A DNA stretch of 64,000 bases from Stenomitos frigidus ULC18 (GCF_003003795.1 NZ_PVWK01000097.1:89103-153102), one strand, 5' to 3'; counted from the first letter of the stretch, positions 17,509 to 27,256 are shown. The notes: generated by a model not told the origin, from the letters alone. Translations and numbers: made by a program.

Positions 17509-18138
17509 CACTAACAATGCTCAACGATAGAAGCCTACTCATCATGACCTTAAGGGCAATCGCAAAAACAGGCAGTTAAATCATCTTTCATCAGTAGTAG
17601 CAAGCAACTATCTAGATGAATACCCTAGCTAGATCCACTTACTGACTCAACATACCCGCCATGTTTGTATGAATTTTGTATGAGTTTTACCGATCATTCA
17701 AGCTTCTTGTCTGACATCGCTTTCAATTGGCGTAGAGATTAGCTGTTGAGTAGCCCCAGTAACTGAACGCCCCAGCAACTGAACGCCCCAGCAACTGAAC
17801 GATAGTGCAGAGAGCATGGGGTACCCTAGCAATACAGAGCCACAATGCTGCAAAAGCCGATGCTATGCCAAGAACGTACCGTGTCGCTTGAGTTCATCCC
17901 AAACACTCTACACATATCAATCATACGCTTTTGTTTTGTATGTCACAGGCTACAGCCGTTCTCCAAATCATTTACTTCATCGCTAAATAAGTATCCATGA
18001 TTAGTCATTGTTAGGCAGCCAGCCGTGAAGCAAGGATAGCCATCAACTGAAGGTATTAATCGTCAAATCTACACCTTGCTGAAATACTTTTATAGTTAGA
18101 AACGTCGAAGAATTACTGTTAGCAAAGGGATCACTATT
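17509..18138. other. Intergenic region with a 16-bp triplicate
   Basis: This 630-bp region separates divergent genes (PBP2 and the STAS gene), so it holds both promoters. The only structure I noted is a 16-bp tandem repeat at 17754-17801. No open frame with family character was found. Confidence 0.4.
17754..17801. repeat. Three tandem copies of a 16-bp unit
   Basis: The unit CCCCAGCAACTGAACG occurs three times head to tail (17754, 17770 and 17786); the first copy has T for C at position 7. It lies upstream of both divergent flanking genes. Confidence 0.9.
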
Positions 18139-18477
18139 GTGATTAAAATTTTTAAGCCTGTAGGCATTCTAGACCGTATTCAAGCAAAGAAACTCCATCT
18201 GGAAGTTGACAATGCCATCAAAGCAGGCAGCAAGATTGCGCTGATTGACATGCAAGCGGTGACATTAATCGATAGTTCTGCTCTCGGTGAATTGGTCGTG
18301 CTTTTGAAGGCCATTCGTACAAAGGACGGAAAATTGTGTTTCTGTTCAGTTGGGCAACAGCCCAAAATGGTCTTTGAGCTAACAGGCATGGAAAAAGTAT
18401 TTCATATTTTCAGTGATCAAGAAGCTTTTCATCAACACCAAATTGCAATAAATCCTGAACACCACTTACTCCGATGA
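18139..18477 (+). CDS. STAS-domain anti-sigma factor antagonist (RsbV/SpoIIAA-like)
   Basis: A 112-residue single STAS domain starting at GTG 18139. The phosphorylation loop is LIDSSALGELV, with Ser46/Ser47 as the likely site. In partner switching, the unphosphorylated antagonist binds an RsbW-type kinase and frees its target. Two partners are nearby: the PP2C phosphatase whose 3' end overlaps this gene by 12 bp on the opposite strand, and the RsbW-like protein at 19880. No sigma factor gene is visible, so the regulated target is unknown. Confidence 0.9.
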   Translation: MIKIFKPVGILDRIQAKKLHLEVDNAIKAGSKIALIDMQAVTLIDSSALGELVVLLKAIRTKDGKLCFCSVGQQPKMVFELTGMEKVFHIFSDQEAFHQHQIAINPEHHLLR

Positions 18478-19620
18478 ATCGGCACAAAAGCTAATGCGCA
18501 ACAGCGACAAGTCGTCATCCAGAATCACTTTTGTGTTTAACGTTTTGACGTAATTCAAAATATAGTCTAGCCCGAACTGAGCGATCGTAGCTTGTTCATC
18601 AACTAGCAAGGCGATAAAAGCATCGAAGCCCCAAATTTCATTATTTTCTCGGAAAACTTCATAGACCCCGTCACTGAAAATATACAGCACACTGGTTGGA
18701 TCGATGTCGCAACGTTGATCAACAAAGCGTGTATCAGGCAGCATGCCAATCGGCATACCGGTTGTTCGTAGTTGAGTAGATTGGAGACCCTGCTTAGTCG
18801 TGTGATTGAGCAGAATCGCCGGTGGGTGCCCTGCACTGGAATAGACAAGTTGCCGTTTTGCCTGATTGTAAACGCCGTACCAGATCGTAAAGTATTTATC
18901 GTTCTGGCTATCCATTTGAAAGGCTTCATTAAGAGCCGTTAAAACATGGCTGGGTTGATAGAAATTGACCCCATCCATAGACTGCGATCGCAGCATATTT
19001 AAAACTGAGATCGACGGTAAGGCTGCGCCTAAACCATGCCCAGAAACGTCTAATAAGTAAATCGCTAGATAGTCGGGATCAAGCCAGTAATAGTCAAAGC
19101 AATCGCCCCCAAGATGCTGTGAGGGTATAAAGCGTGAATCAATCGTGACGCTACCGCTGAGTGGCTTTGGCAATAGCGATCGTACATACTCTGCGGCCTC
19201 TTTAAACTCTGACTCTAGTAGGTGTTTCTGAGCCTTTAAGTCTTGGCTGGCGTGATACAACCTGAGTCCAGCACGGACTCGCGCCTTCAATTCGTTCAGT
19301 TCAAATGGTTTCGTTAGAATATCGTCTGCACCATTGTCTAACCCATACACGCGATCTTCGATCGCATCACGAGAGGTGAGCAAGATAAAGAAAGCGCTTG
19401 ATAATTCTGGATCTGCTTTGATCCTACGGCAGACGTCTAAACCATCCATCAACGGCATCAGCCAATCACAAATGATGAGGGCTGGGTGGAGTTGTTGCGC
19501 CTGATTGATGCCCTCTAAACCGTCACTAGCAACTGCCACTTCATAGCCCTGATCGCTTAGCACTTTCCTTAGAACGACCTGAATGGTTCGATCATCATCA
19601 ATTACTAGAACTTGGTGCAT
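18466..19620 (-). CDS. Response regulator with PP2C-type (SpoIIE) phosphatase output
   Basis: A 384-residue protein. Residues 1-120 form a receiver domain (IDDDRTIQ, phospho-acceptor D52 in ICDWLMP, conserved KPFELNEL). A short coiled linker leads to a SpoIIE/RsbU-like PP2C domain (GGDCFDYYWLD, LLDVSGHGLGAAL, YSSAGHPPAIL, FSDGVYEV), whose aspartates bind metal. Such proteins dephosphorylate a STAS antagonist when the receiver is phosphorylated. The STAS gene convergently overlaps it, which supports a functional pair. The large hybrid kinase at 20435 is a candidate phosphodonor by location only. Confidence 0.93.
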   Translation of the reverse strand: MHQVLVIDDDRTIQVVLRKVLSDQGYEVAVASDGLEGINQAQQLHPALIICDWLMPLMDGLDVCRRIKADPELSSAFFILLTSRDAIEDRVYGLDNGADDILTKPFELNELKARVRAGLRLYHASQDLKAQKHLLESEFKEAAEYVRSLLPKPLSGSVTIDSRFIPSQHLGGDCFDYYWLDPDYLAIYLLDVSGHGLGAALPSISVLNMLRSQSMDGVNFYQPSHVLTALNEAFQMDSQNDKYFTIWYGVYNQAKRQLVYSSAGHPPAILLNHTTKQGLQSTQLRTTGMPIGMLPDTRFVDQRCDIDPTSVLYIFSDGVYEVFRENNEIWGFDAFIALLVDEQATIAQFGLDYILNYVKTLNTKVILDDDLSLLRISFCADSSE

Positions 19621-19676
19621 AGAAGACAGCGTTAATGGTTAAAGAATCAGTTTGCCCAGGATCAAGGAGGCAAAAA

Positions 19677-19703
19677 ATGAGAGTGGGTTCGTCAGACGTA
19701 TAA
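19677..19703 (+). CDS. Putative 8-residue leader peptide
   Basis: A near-perfect Shine-Dalgarno sequence (AAGGAGG, 19664-19670) sits 6 nt before ATG 19677, which opens an 8-codon frame (MRVGSSDV, stop TAA 19701-19703). It lies between the divergent phosphatase and RsbW-like genes and is followed 75 bp later by a strong terminator hairpin. The composition shows no repeated amino acid typical of classical amino-acid attenuators. The reading as a leader peptide is inference from the ribosome binding site and position. Confidence 0.35.
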   Translation: MRVGSSDV

Positions 19704-19777
19704 TTCTGTAATGCAGTCGGTGAGTAATAGCCTCTCAGTCGATGGGCATGATTAAACTAGAGATGATGTTCGGGATG

Positions 19778-19828
19778 AAAGTGGTGCAACCTTCCGCTTG
19801 GAGTCAAAAGGTTGCACCACTTTTTTAT
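19778..19828 (+). terminator. Rho-independent terminator hairpin in a divergent promoter region
   Basis: A perfect 16-bp inverted repeat (19778-19793 with 19808-19823; arm AAAGTGGTGCAACCTT) with a 14-nt loop runs into a T-rich stretch (19821-19826). It would stop plus-strand transcription. No plus-strand gene ends here: the gene to the left is on the minus strand and the RsbW-like gene starts at 19880. It therefore probably ends a short leader or a small RNA transcribed from about 19630-19700. Confidence 0.8.
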
Positions 19829-19879
19829 AATTAGTCGCGACTATCCACTTATATTCAAGCAGCTAAATTAGAGGATTAT

Positions 19880-20323
19880 TTGCCCTTGCAACCCCTCCAC
19901 AAAGCTTTTCTTCAGGTCAACACAGACCTAAACGCGCTGGCTGAAGTGCTTTCATGTTTTGATCAGTTTAAGGGACCACCGCTTTCCGATCGCGACTGGT
20001 TGCAATGTCAACTGATTTTGGCAGAGGCGTTTACCAATGCTGTACGTCATGCACATAAAGATCGCCCAGTTGAACTTTTGATTGATATTGAAGTCATAAC
20101 GTTTGCTACACAAATCGAAATACGGCTTTGGGACTGGGGTGATCCCTTTAATTTAGCTCACACGCTTGAACGTCTACCGTTAACATTCGCGCAGGAAGCT
20201 GAGGGCGGACGCGGCTTACAGCTAATGCGAAAACTTGCTGATAGCTTGAGCTATACACGAACGGAGCATCGAAATTGTTTGCTGATTGTCAAATACTACG
20301 ACAAAGGATCAAGTAATACCTGA
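19880..20323 (+). CDS. RsbW-like anti-sigma serine kinase (ATP-binding protein)
   Basis: A 147-residue single GHKL ATPase domain. The N-box is LAEAFTNAVRHAH (residues ~48-60), the G1 region is LWDWGDPF, and the G2 region is EGGRGLQLMRKLAD. The start is TTG 19880, preceded by GAGG at 19871-19874; no ATG gives a full N-terminus. RsbW-type kinases phosphorylate a STAS antagonist and sequester a target when it is phosphorylated. With the STAS protein and the PP2C phosphatase this completes a partner-switching set within 2.2 kb. Confidence 0.85.
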   Translation: MPLQPLHKAFLQVNTDLNALAEVLSCFDQFKGPPLSDRDWLQCQLILAEAFTNAVRHAHKDRPVELLIDIEVITFATQIEIRLWDWGDPFNLAHTLERLPLTFAQEAEGGRGLQLMRKLADSLSYTRTEHRNCLLIVKYYDKGSSNT

Positions 20324-20391
20324 ATAAATGCTATGAGGGTCTTCTGAGGCAGACAAGAAAGGTGAAACGTCCCTACAACCTTCCTCTCTCA

Positions 20392-20423
20392 ATGCAGCAT
20401 CGTCGCATGAGCCCATGCTGCAT
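20392..20423. terminator. Inverted repeat between convergent genes
   Basis: ATGCAGCAT (20392-20400) and its complement ATGCTGCAT (20415-20423) form a 9-bp stem with a 14-nt loop. It lies between the 3' ends of the RsbW-like gene and the hybrid kinase. There is no T-run, so a role in bidirectional termination is only suggested by position. Confidence 0.4.
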
Positions 20424-20434
20424 GGTAAACGGAT

Positions 20435-23400
20435 TCAGCTTGTGGCTGCTAAAAAGAGGCGTACTTCATTCAGTATTTGTTGCAGTTGAGTGAGTTTTTC
20501 GGCCGCGCCCTGAAGTTCGTGCTGACGTGCCTGCCGTTCAACGTAATCGGCGATCGCAGACATTGCAGTTAAGCCAACATTAGCGCTTGCGCCTTTAATA
20601 TGATGAGCAGCATGTTCAAGGTCACAAAAATGACGCCGAGCGATCGCGCTTTCTAGCGCCGTGAGGTGATCGTCGGCATCTGCAACAAACACATGCAGTA
20701 ACTCAAGTTCGAACGCTGCATTCCCGTCTGAGAGTTGATGGAGATGATCCCAATCAATGAATGAAAATTGTAGCGATCGAACGTTTGCATCGTGGGCTGA
20801 CTGCAACAAGGTACTTGGCTCAGTGCCATCTGCTTCAGTGCTGTCTCTCCCATTGGCGGCGACCCTAGTAGAACCATGAAGGGGTCCTTGTACCGCTCTA
20901 GTTTGCGTAGCGGTGCCAAGAACTGGTGGCATCATAACCTGGTTGACTGACGCTATATGGCTACGTGCAAGCAGCACCTGACTCCAATCAGTCAATTTGG
21001 CAGCTAACACCTCCTTCAGCAGTGGTTTGCTGAGGTAATCATCCATTCCTACAGCAAGACAGCGTTCGCGGTCTTCTTTCATGGCATTGGCAGTGAGCGC
21101 GATGATGATGGTTGGCTGTTTTCCATCCAAGGCTTGTTCTCCTTCGAGACGCCTGATTTCGCAGGTTGTGCTGTAGCCATCTAGTACAGGCATTTGGCAA
21201 TCCATGAGCACAATGTCGTAAGTGGTTTGGCTCATCATTGTTAGCGCCACTTCGCCATTACAGGCAACATCGGCCATATAGCCCAGATATTTAAGCTGGC
21301 TTAACGTTACACGCTGATTGACCGCGTTATCCTCGACCAGCAAAAGCTTGAGGGTAGATGGTGCTGGTGTCGAAGCCGTCGAGGTCACATCACTAACAGG
21401 CGCGATCGCAGTGAGATTCTTATCAGCGATCGACTCCTGAGCCTGATCATTAAGACAGAGTGACGATCGTTCCGTGGCAGGGCTGGCTGGAAGCGACGCT
21501 CTGATCAACGGATCACTTATCAGTGTATTTATGATGCAGTCCATTAAGCGAGACTGCTTGACTGGCTTCACCAAATAAGCAGCAAAGCCCAACCCTAAAA
21601 CCTGGCTACCACTGCCTCGGTGACTCAGGGAGGTCATCATAATCAACTTAGTCTTTGCCAGCAGCGGCTCGGCCTTAATTTGACGACCCAACATTTCGCC
21701 GTCCATCACCGGCATTTGCATATCCAAAATCGCTAGATCGTATGGCATGCCCTCGTTCGCACGCTCTCGCAGCAGTTGCAGTGCAGCCTCAGCATCCGCC
21801 GCTTCATCGATCTGCATCCCCCAGGTAGACACTTGATAGCGTACGATTTTACGGTTGGTGGCATTGTCATCCACAACCAGCAATCTGAGTTGATTGAAGG
21901 GCAGCGCGATCGTCGCTTGGGCTAGTGTCGCAGGCGGGTCTGGTGCGCGATCGAAGGTCAGCATGACCCAAAACCGCGAGCCTTTCCCCACTGTACTTTC
22001 AACGCCAATTTTGCCGCCCATTAGCTCTACCAATTGGCGTGAAATGGCTAACCCTAAACCGGTGCCACCATAACGTCGTGTTGTAGACGGATCGACTTGA
22101 GAAAACGGCTTGAATAGACGCTCTAACCCAGCAGCAGGGATCCCGATGCCCGTGTCAGCAACAGAGAACAGTATGGTGGCTGTCGTAGCCGTTTCGGCCA
22201 TCAGCGAAGCTTGAACAACGACTTCACCCGTGCTGGTGAACTTAATCGCATTACTCACCAAATTAGTGAGAATTTGGCGCAACCGATTCGCATCACCTCG
22301 AAGCTGCGTCGGTAAATTGCGATAGACCAGTGTAGCTAGCTCCAGCTTTTTGGCTTGGGCGACGGGTGCCAGAAGATCTGCCACTTCCTCAAGGCAACTA
22401 TTCAGGTCAAAAGAGAGCATCTCCAACTCCATTTCGCCCGCTTCCAGCTTGGAGAAGTCCAGGATTTGATTAATCAAGTTCAGCAGGGTTTCGCCACTCA
22501 TCTGAATGGTTTCGACAAACTCCCGCTGCTCTGGGCTCAGAGGCGTGTCTTTTAACAGCCCAGTCATGCCCAGTACACCATTCATGGGTGTACGAATTTC
22601 GTGGCTGACGGTTGCCAGAAAAATACTTTTCATCTGAGACGCCTGCTCTGCTTCGCAGCGGGCTTGCTCTAGTGCAATGTTGTGCTGTGCAAGTTGTTCG
22701 CGCTGTTGGGTTTCGCGTGCCAGCAAATGCGCTTGTGCGAGAGCAATACCCACCTGATCCGCCAGTTGGGTCAGGAATTCCACTTCAAAAGCACGCCAAT
22801 GTCTGGGACCAGAACATTGATGAGCCACTAGCAGCCCCCAAAGCTGTGCTTTCCCGGTTGCACTACGCCCTTGAATAATGGGAACGACTAAGTTCGCTTT
22901 GACTTGAAATTGAGTCAGCAGGTCGCGATGGCAGTCAGTGAGAGTTGCGTGGTCAATGTTATCGATCGCCTGCGTTCTACCGCACTGATACCTTTGCCGA
23001 TCGCCTTCACCGAGACAGGTATCCCGAATGACCGACCCTAAGGCAGGTGACCAGTTGGCATCGACTGATTCCACAACCACAGTGCCAGCCCAGTCGGGCT
23101 CAAAGCGATGGATCAGGACGCGATCGGCTTGCAGAAACTGACGCACTTCAGCAACCGTCGTACTTAAAATATCGTCTAGATCGAGCGATTGGCGAATGCG
23201 GAGAGTAATGGCTGTCAGCAGGTAGGCACGGTGATTTTGACTTTCTAGCGCTTCCTCTACCAGCTTGCGCTGAGTGACATCACGAACGATAATCACGGCT
23301 TCATTTTCACCACTAACCGCAATGCGAGCTTCTTCGTAGTGCATGCCATCAGCAAGCGCAAGCTGATATTCACAAAATTGGAGTTCACCCGTACGGAGCG

Positions 23401-24928
23401 CTTCGGCGAGGCAATGCTGGCGCTTTTGAACCACGTCCGGTGGCAGCACATCTCCCTCCCGCTTGCCGACAATTTCATCGAACGGGAGGAGGGCATCAAA
23501 ATGCGTTGCCGCTTTGGCATCTAGATAAACACCCTCGTGGTTAACGCGTAGCATCAAGTCGGGAATGGCGTTGAGCAGAGCTTGTTGGCGGCTTTCGGTT
23601 TTACGGAGAGCTTCTTCAACCTGCTTGCGATCACTAATGTCGCTAAAGGTGCAAAGGACATGCTGGAGATCGCCATCAGAGTTGAAGTGGGGGTCTGCGT
23701 TGACTAAGAGCCAAACCTGGTCATCATGTTTTGGACGGTAAACACCCATGACAACGTTATGCACAGGCTTGCGAGTCGCGATCGCCTGGGGTACTGGATG
23801 GGTTTCGCCAGAGAAAGGAGAGCCGTCCTCATGTATGACATGCCAGCGCTCGTCAAACGATGACATCCCCATCATTTGGGCTTCCTCCAACCCCAGCATC
23901 GTCAGGGCGGCTGGGTTAACCAGTAGCATCTCAGCCTCTGCACCCTGTAAAGCAACGCCAACTTGAAGACTTTGCACTAAATCGCGGAAATGGGCTTCGC
24001 TCTGCTGCAGTGCTTGCTCAGTCAGCTTGCGCTGGGTAATATCTTGGAGCTGAGAGACAAAATGGAGTGGCTTTCCGTTTGCGTCTCGCAGCAGAAAAGC
24101 AGTCAGTAACGCCCATACCGTATGCCCTCGCTTGTGGAGATAGCGCTTTTCCAGTTGATAGGATTCAATCTCTCCTGCCAGCGCTTGCTGAAAATAGCCC
24201 ACGTTAACATCGAGATCATCGGGATGGGTCAGCGCTTGAAAGCTTTTTGTGAGCAGTTCTGCTTCGGAGTAGCCAAAAATTGTACAGATGGAGCGGTTGA
24301 CTTGGAGACAGCGACCATCCAGCCCAACCAACGCCATACCGATCGCGGCAAAGTTAAAGGCACTGCGAAACCGTTCTTCGCTTCGTTGCAGTGCAACCTC
24401 TACTTGCTGCCGTTCACCCATAGCAGTGAGCAAGGCACCAAGGTTGAGGCGGCACTCTAACTGACTGACAACCTGGCGACTCAGCCGACGGAGTGCCTCG
24501 ATTTCTTGCTGCTGTGGTTCGCGGGGTACGCGATCCATTACACAAAGGGTGCCGATCGCACATCCATTGGGTGTAATCAAAGGAGCTGCAATATAGAAAC
24601 GGACATACGGCTCACTTGTAACCACCACATTTGTAGCGAATTGGGCATCGGCTGCTGTGTCAGGAATGATCAGCATCTCCCGTTGCTCAACGCATACAGG
24701 ACAAAAGCCAACGTGCAGACCGACTTCGTCAATGACTAACCCGACTCTGGACTTAATCCATTGACGGTTATCAGCAACGAGCGTCATCATCGCCATGGGC
24801 GTACTACAGATCTGAGCTGCTAACTGAGTCAGATCATCAAATGCTTCTTCGGGAGCTGTATCCAGAATCTGATACTGGTATAAAGTTTCTAACCTTTTTG
24901 CTTCCTTATCCAGTCGGGCTGCCTTCAT
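20435..24928 (-). CDS. Hybrid histidine kinase: GAF-PAS3-GAF-HisKA-HATPase-REC2-HPt
   Basis: A 1497-residue sensor kinase. Domains in order: GAF (~15-160), three PAS (~183-300, 310-436, 443-553), a second GAF (~575-735), HisKA with H776 in VSHEIRTP, HATPase_c (N-box [10 protein letters not shown], ~870-990), receiver 1 with D1069, receiver 2 with D1243, and HPt with H1442 in [11 protein letters not shown]. The second GAF is cyanobacteriochrome-like: it has a CH dyad (C666-H667) in DCHRDLL followed by [10 protein letters not shown], and an extra cysteine C638 in DTCL, where DXCF-type photoreceptors carry their second bilin-binding Cys. No membrane segments are seen, so it is probably cytosolic. 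The partner is unknown; the nearby partner-switching phosphatase with a receiver domain is a candidate. Confidence 0.93.
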   Translation of the reverse strand: MKAARLDKEAKRLETLYQYQILDTAPEEAFDDLTQLAAQICSTPMAMMTLVADNRQWIKSRVGLVIDEVGLHVGFCPVCVEQREMLIIPDTAADAQFATNVVVTSEPYVRFYIAAPLITPNGCAIGTLCVMDRVPREPQQQEIEALRRLSRQVVSQLECRLNLGALLTAMGERQQVEVALQRSEERFRSAFNFAAIGMALVGLDGRCLQVNRSICTIFGYSEAELLTKSFQALTHPDDLDVNVGYFQQALAGEIESYQLEKRYLHKRGHTVWALLTAFLLRDANGKPLHFVSQLQDITQRKLTEQALQQSEAHFRDLVQSLQVGVALQGAEAEMLLVNPAALTMLGLEEAQMMGMSSFDERWHVIHEDGSPFSGETHPVPQAIATRKPVHNVVMGVYRPKHDDQVWLLVNADPHFNSDGDLQHVLCTFSDISDRKQVEEALRKTESRQQALLNAIPDLMLRVNHEGVYLDAKAATHFDALLPFDEIVGKREGDVLPPDVVQKRQHCLAEALRTGELQFCEYQLALADGMHYEEARIAVSGENEAVIIVRDVTQRKLVEEALESQNHRAYLLTAITLRIRQSLDLDDILSTTVAEVRQFLQADRVLIHRFEPDWAGTVVVESVDANWSPALGSVIRDTCLGEGDRQRYQCGRTQAIDNIDHATLTDCHRDLLTQFQVKANLVVPIIQGRSATGKAQLWGLLVAHQCSGPRHWRAFEVEFLTQLADQVGIALAQAHLLARETQQREQLAQHNIALEQARCEAEQASQMKSIFLATVSHEIRTPMNGVLGMTGLLKDTPLSPEQREFVETIQMSGETLLNLINQILDFSKLEAGEMELEMLSFDLNSCLEEVADLLAPVAQAKKLELATLVYRNLPTQLRGDANRLRQILTNLVSNAIKFTSTGEVVVQASLMAETATTATILFSVADTGIGIPAAGLERLFKPFSQVDPSTTRRYGGTGLGLAISRQLVELMGGKIGVESTVGKGSRFWVMLTFDRAPDPPATLAQATIALPFNQLRLLVVDDNATNRKIVRYQVSTWGMQIDEAADAEAALQLLRERANEGMPYDLAILDMQMPVMDGEMLGRQIKAEPLLAKTKLIMMTSLSHRGSGSQVLGLGFAAYLVKPVKQSRLMDCIINTLISDPLIRASLPASPATERSSLCLNDQAQESIADKNLTAIAPVSDVTSTASTPAPSTLKLLLVEDNAVNQRVTLSQLKYLGYMADVACNGEVALTMMSQTTYDIVLMDCQMPVLDGYSTTCEIRRLEGEQALDGKQPTIIIALTANAMKEDRERCLAVGMDDYLSKPLLKEVLAAKLTDWSQVLLARSHIASVNQVMMPPVLGTATQTRAVQGPLHGSTRVAANGRDSTEADGTEPSTLLQSAHDANVRSLQFSFIDWDHLHQLSDGNAAFELELLHVFVADADDHLTALESAIARRHFCDLEHAAHHIKGASANVGLTAMSAIADYVERQARQHELQGAAEKLTQLQQILNEVRLFLAATS

Positions 24929-25448
24929 GCTCTACCTTAAGTTGCCTGAAACGCTCAGTTGCACCTGCATCAACGTGATTAAAGAGAAATATACAGCCCA
25001 ATGATTGATGCATCACCTTGATTCTGACCCATTTTACTTAGCGATCATGCTTGCAGTCTGTCTCTTTGAAGCAATTTTGTCAGAACAGTAAAAAGTCACC
25101 TCAGTATGAATTCAATAGGCAGGCATGATCAGCTTTGTGTATCGATCAAAGGAATGAGTTTTGTTTACAAAGCTATAGCTGTTGCCACCGAGCTTAGGAC
25201 ATTTGGATCAAAGCGGATGTGGTGAAGCTGCCTCCAGCCAAGGATTTCACCTCTGCACCATGTCCTAACCCAGCTATTGCTTATTTATAAATTCATAGGC
25301 CACACCTAGAACTTTGCCTCTAACAGGCTGAGGCTGTTAAGAGTCTGCCCCAATCAATCGTGAGACTTAACTATGCTTTAAAAATTGACTGTGGAGCGAA
25401 CGCCGTATCAGCAAGATTATGCTTTCAGCAGACGATAAGGTGAACCCG
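24929..25448. other. Intergenic stretch upstream of the hybrid kinase
   Basis: No gene is recognisable here. The one structured element is the nested inverted repeat at 25194-25268, listed separately. The kinase promoter must lie in this region. Confidence 0.4.
25194..25268. other. Nested inverted repeats (structured RNA or MITE-like element)
   Basis: A 9-bp perfect outer pair (TTAGGACAT at 25194-25202; ATGTCCTAA at 25260-25268) encloses GGTGAA (25221-25226) paired with TTCACC (25246-25251). That in turn encloses GCTG (25227-25230) paired with CAGC (25235-25238). Three collinear stems in 75 nt are more than I expect by chance. It lies about 265 bp upstream of the hybrid kinase start. It does not fold as a tRNA, because the T-arm consensus is lacking. 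Confidence 0.35.
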
Positions 25449-25604
25449 TTAATCACCCAGACACCACGACAAGAGGGTTATCGTTCCTAGCCAATAGATC
25501 CAGGCTGGCAAGCTGAAGGCATTCAGCCAGTCAAACGGCAGTAACAATAACTTGATCGACGAGAGGGTAATGATGAGCGTCATCATCAGCACGACTAAGG
25601 CCAT
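25449..25604 (-). CDS. Small hydrophobic protein, possible
   Basis: A 51-codon open frame on the minus strand starts at ATG 25604. Residues ~1-24 and ~33-48 are hydrophobic (LVVLMMTLIITL; WIYWLGTITLLSWCLG), with PFDWLNAFSLP between, which suggests two membrane spans. It starts only 13 bp from the end of the decayed IS1-type element. It could therefore be either an intact small gene or the 3' remnant of a membrane protein gene cut by that element. No ribosome binding site is evident and no family is recognised. Confidence 0.35.
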   Translation of the reverse strand: MALVVLMMTLIITLSSIKLLLLPFDWLNAFSLPAWIYWLGTITLLSWCLGD

Positions 25605-25616
25605 TGATCTTTTGTA

Positions 25617-26360
25617 GGTTGTGCATCAAATTATAGTGGGCTCAGTCATTAGATCATGCCAGGTCCGAGGCTTTGACGTTCATCCTGCTCGTTGAGCCGC
25701 TGTTGTTTGCAATCGACTCTGTCGCCAGATCCAATTGCAGTCACTGACGACTAATCGAGTCGTGGCTTTGGTTTGTTCCCATCGTTTGCCAACCTTATTC
25801 TGTCTGCGGTGCCACCGCACCGTTTGTTGCCTGACAATGCCATTGGTTCTCTCCAGGCGTTGCGTCTTGTCTTTGCCAATATGGTGAAGCCTTTCTGGCT
25901 AGGCTGACCCCAGTCCAACAATCACCATGCTCTAACGCCCCAAGGAGACAGCGCTGCTGTTTTTTGAAACAAATGGCCATACGCTCACATCTTCGGTTTG
26001 CACCACTTGCACTTGAGCATGATGCACTAATGGTGCCTGCTAAGTGGCGGTACGCACAAGGCTGACAACAGTGTTATGAGCAAGTCCACGCGGCTAATGC
26101 CTCGCTGACAGCTACCTTCACTATGTGCCTATAGCACCTGCCGGATTTGTTCTAGAGTGACAGACCGGTGGTCGTACAAGGTGTCAAACCGTTTGTTGAA
26201 CGTTTGCTTGCAATGGGGACAGAAATATCGCTGGCTGCCATTGGGCGCTTTGCTGTGTTTGTGTGTAATGGGATGACCGCAGAGCCGACATGCCATAAGT
26301 CTTGCTTAAGAGTAGAGGTCTCTCCACTTTACCTAGCCCACCTTAGCTTGATGCACTACC
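25617..26360. mobile_element. Decayed IS1-family insertion sequence
   Basis: Inverted ends GGTTGTGCATCAA (25617-25629) and TTGATGCACTACC (26348-26360) match at 12 of 13 positions. They bound a 744-bp segment, close to the usual IS1 size. Inside, the minus strand carries a broken transposase. No matching target duplication is visible in the flanking 8-9 bp, consistent with age. Confidence 0.75.
25626..26296 (-). pseudogene. IS1-family transposase, degenerate
   Basis: From ATG 26296 the minus strand reads a zinc-ribbon start (MACRLCGHPITHKHSK, NGSQRYFCPHCKQTFNKRF) and then SVTLEQIRQVL, followed by a stop codon. Further pieces appear in shifting frames: VVQTEDVS, DCWTGVSLA, then GKDKTQRLERTNGIVRQQ, RWHRRQNKVGK, TTRLVV, TTAAQRA and WHDLMTEPTI. 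This is the order of the cyanobacterial IS1-type transposase. Several stops, frameshifts and a central deletion that removes part of the catalytic core make it inactive. Confidence 0.85.
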
Positions 26361-26447
26361 TGAAATTAAAACCATAAACTGACCAATGTGGACAACTTAT
26401 GATTGGAGCCACCTTGTCACTGTACAGCTTGAAACTGATACAAAAAG

Positions 26448-26521
26448 GGCGAACGATGGGACTCGAACCCACGAGTGGAGGAATCACAATCCTCTGCCTT
26501 AACCACTTGGCTACGCTCGCC
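26448..26521 (-). tRNA. tRNA-His (GUG anticodon)
   Basis: Read on the minus strand, the acceptor stem GCGAGCG pairs with CGTTCGC. The extra 5' G (-1, position 26521) opposite C73 (26448) is diagnostic of tRNA-His. The anticodon loop is TTGTGAT (GTG) in an AGGA/TCCT-type stem. The T-arm reads GTGGGTTCGAGTCCCAT. CCA is not fully encoded. A T-run follows the 3' end. Confidence 0.95.
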
Positions 26522-26776
26522 GTGCGCTACTCATTATAGCATTGCTTGAAGCGTCGTGGTATTTTCGTTCAAAAATCCTGCTGCTGGCAATGTTTGAAGC
26601 TGCTTGTCGTTGATCTAATTGATTCTTTTACCTGATTGCGAAAGGATGTTCATTCATAGGAGATCCGCCATAATTGATACAGTCTTTCTACTTTGCTGAA
26701 CTCAGGGGGGTTTGAGGGTAGGCCGAAGCCCAGTTTTGCCTCGTCTCGTTCCCACCGTAGATCATCACACTAAGCA

Positions 26777-27223
26777 ATGAGGTTGCAACAACCCAATATG
26801 GTTAACCATCTTAAGCCCATCAAAACGATCGCCACTCAACGTGGTCGCAGGCAAACGCTTAAAATTGGTGCCATTGCGGGTGGTTGTATACTCGCAGCGT
26901 TAAGCGGAGTGCTAGGAATCACCAATCCTGACCAGAAAGCCTACAATGAATTCGCGACTCAGGCTGCGATCGGCTATCTGAAAGTAGAAGTTTGTGCTAA
27001 AGCCCCTACCGCTTTTGGTTTGCAAAAGCTTTGTCAATCAGAACTAGAATCGAATCAGTCTAAGATTAAGAAGATTATTGTTGATGGTACTCAGAGGCAA
27101 GACTTTGTCCTCTTCAGCCGCTACATTACTGATTTGTCAATTAGCCCAGACCTGCCTTCTTACCATGTAGAAAGCGTTGGTGTACTAGGGCAGTTCATCA
27201 TTTACAAAACGCAGAAGCAATAG
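26777..27223 (+). CDS. DUF4359 family membrane-anchored protein
   Basis: A 148-residue protein with one hydrophobic segment (IGAIAGGCILAALSGVLGI, ~32-50). It is followed by TNPDQKAYNEFATQ, two cysteines (KVEVCAKA, LQKLCQSE), and FVLFSRYITDLSIS then YHVESVGVLGQFIIY. This is the cyanobacterial DUF4359 pattern, of unknown function. The cysteine pair may form a disulfide in the exported C-terminal domain. ATG 26798 is an alternative start 7 codons downstream; neither has a clear ribosome binding site. Confidence 0.8.
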   Translation: MRLQQPNMVNHLKPIKTIATQRGRRQTLKIGAIAGGCILAALSGVLGITNPDQKAYNEFATQAAIGYLKVEVCAKAPTAFGLQKLCQSELESNQSKIKKIIVDGTQRQDFVLFSRYITDLSISPDLPSYHVESVGVLGQFIIYKTQKQ

Positions 27224-27256
27224 GGCGATAGAGAGTTTTAAGTAGTCAGAATTATC

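Noticed and set aside
25194..25268. tRNA-like element
   Set aside because: The length and outer stem suggest it, but the anticodon arm and the T-arm consensus are missing.
25600..26370. Target-site duplication for the IS1-type element
   Set aside because: The 8-9 bp on either side of the inverted ends do not match.
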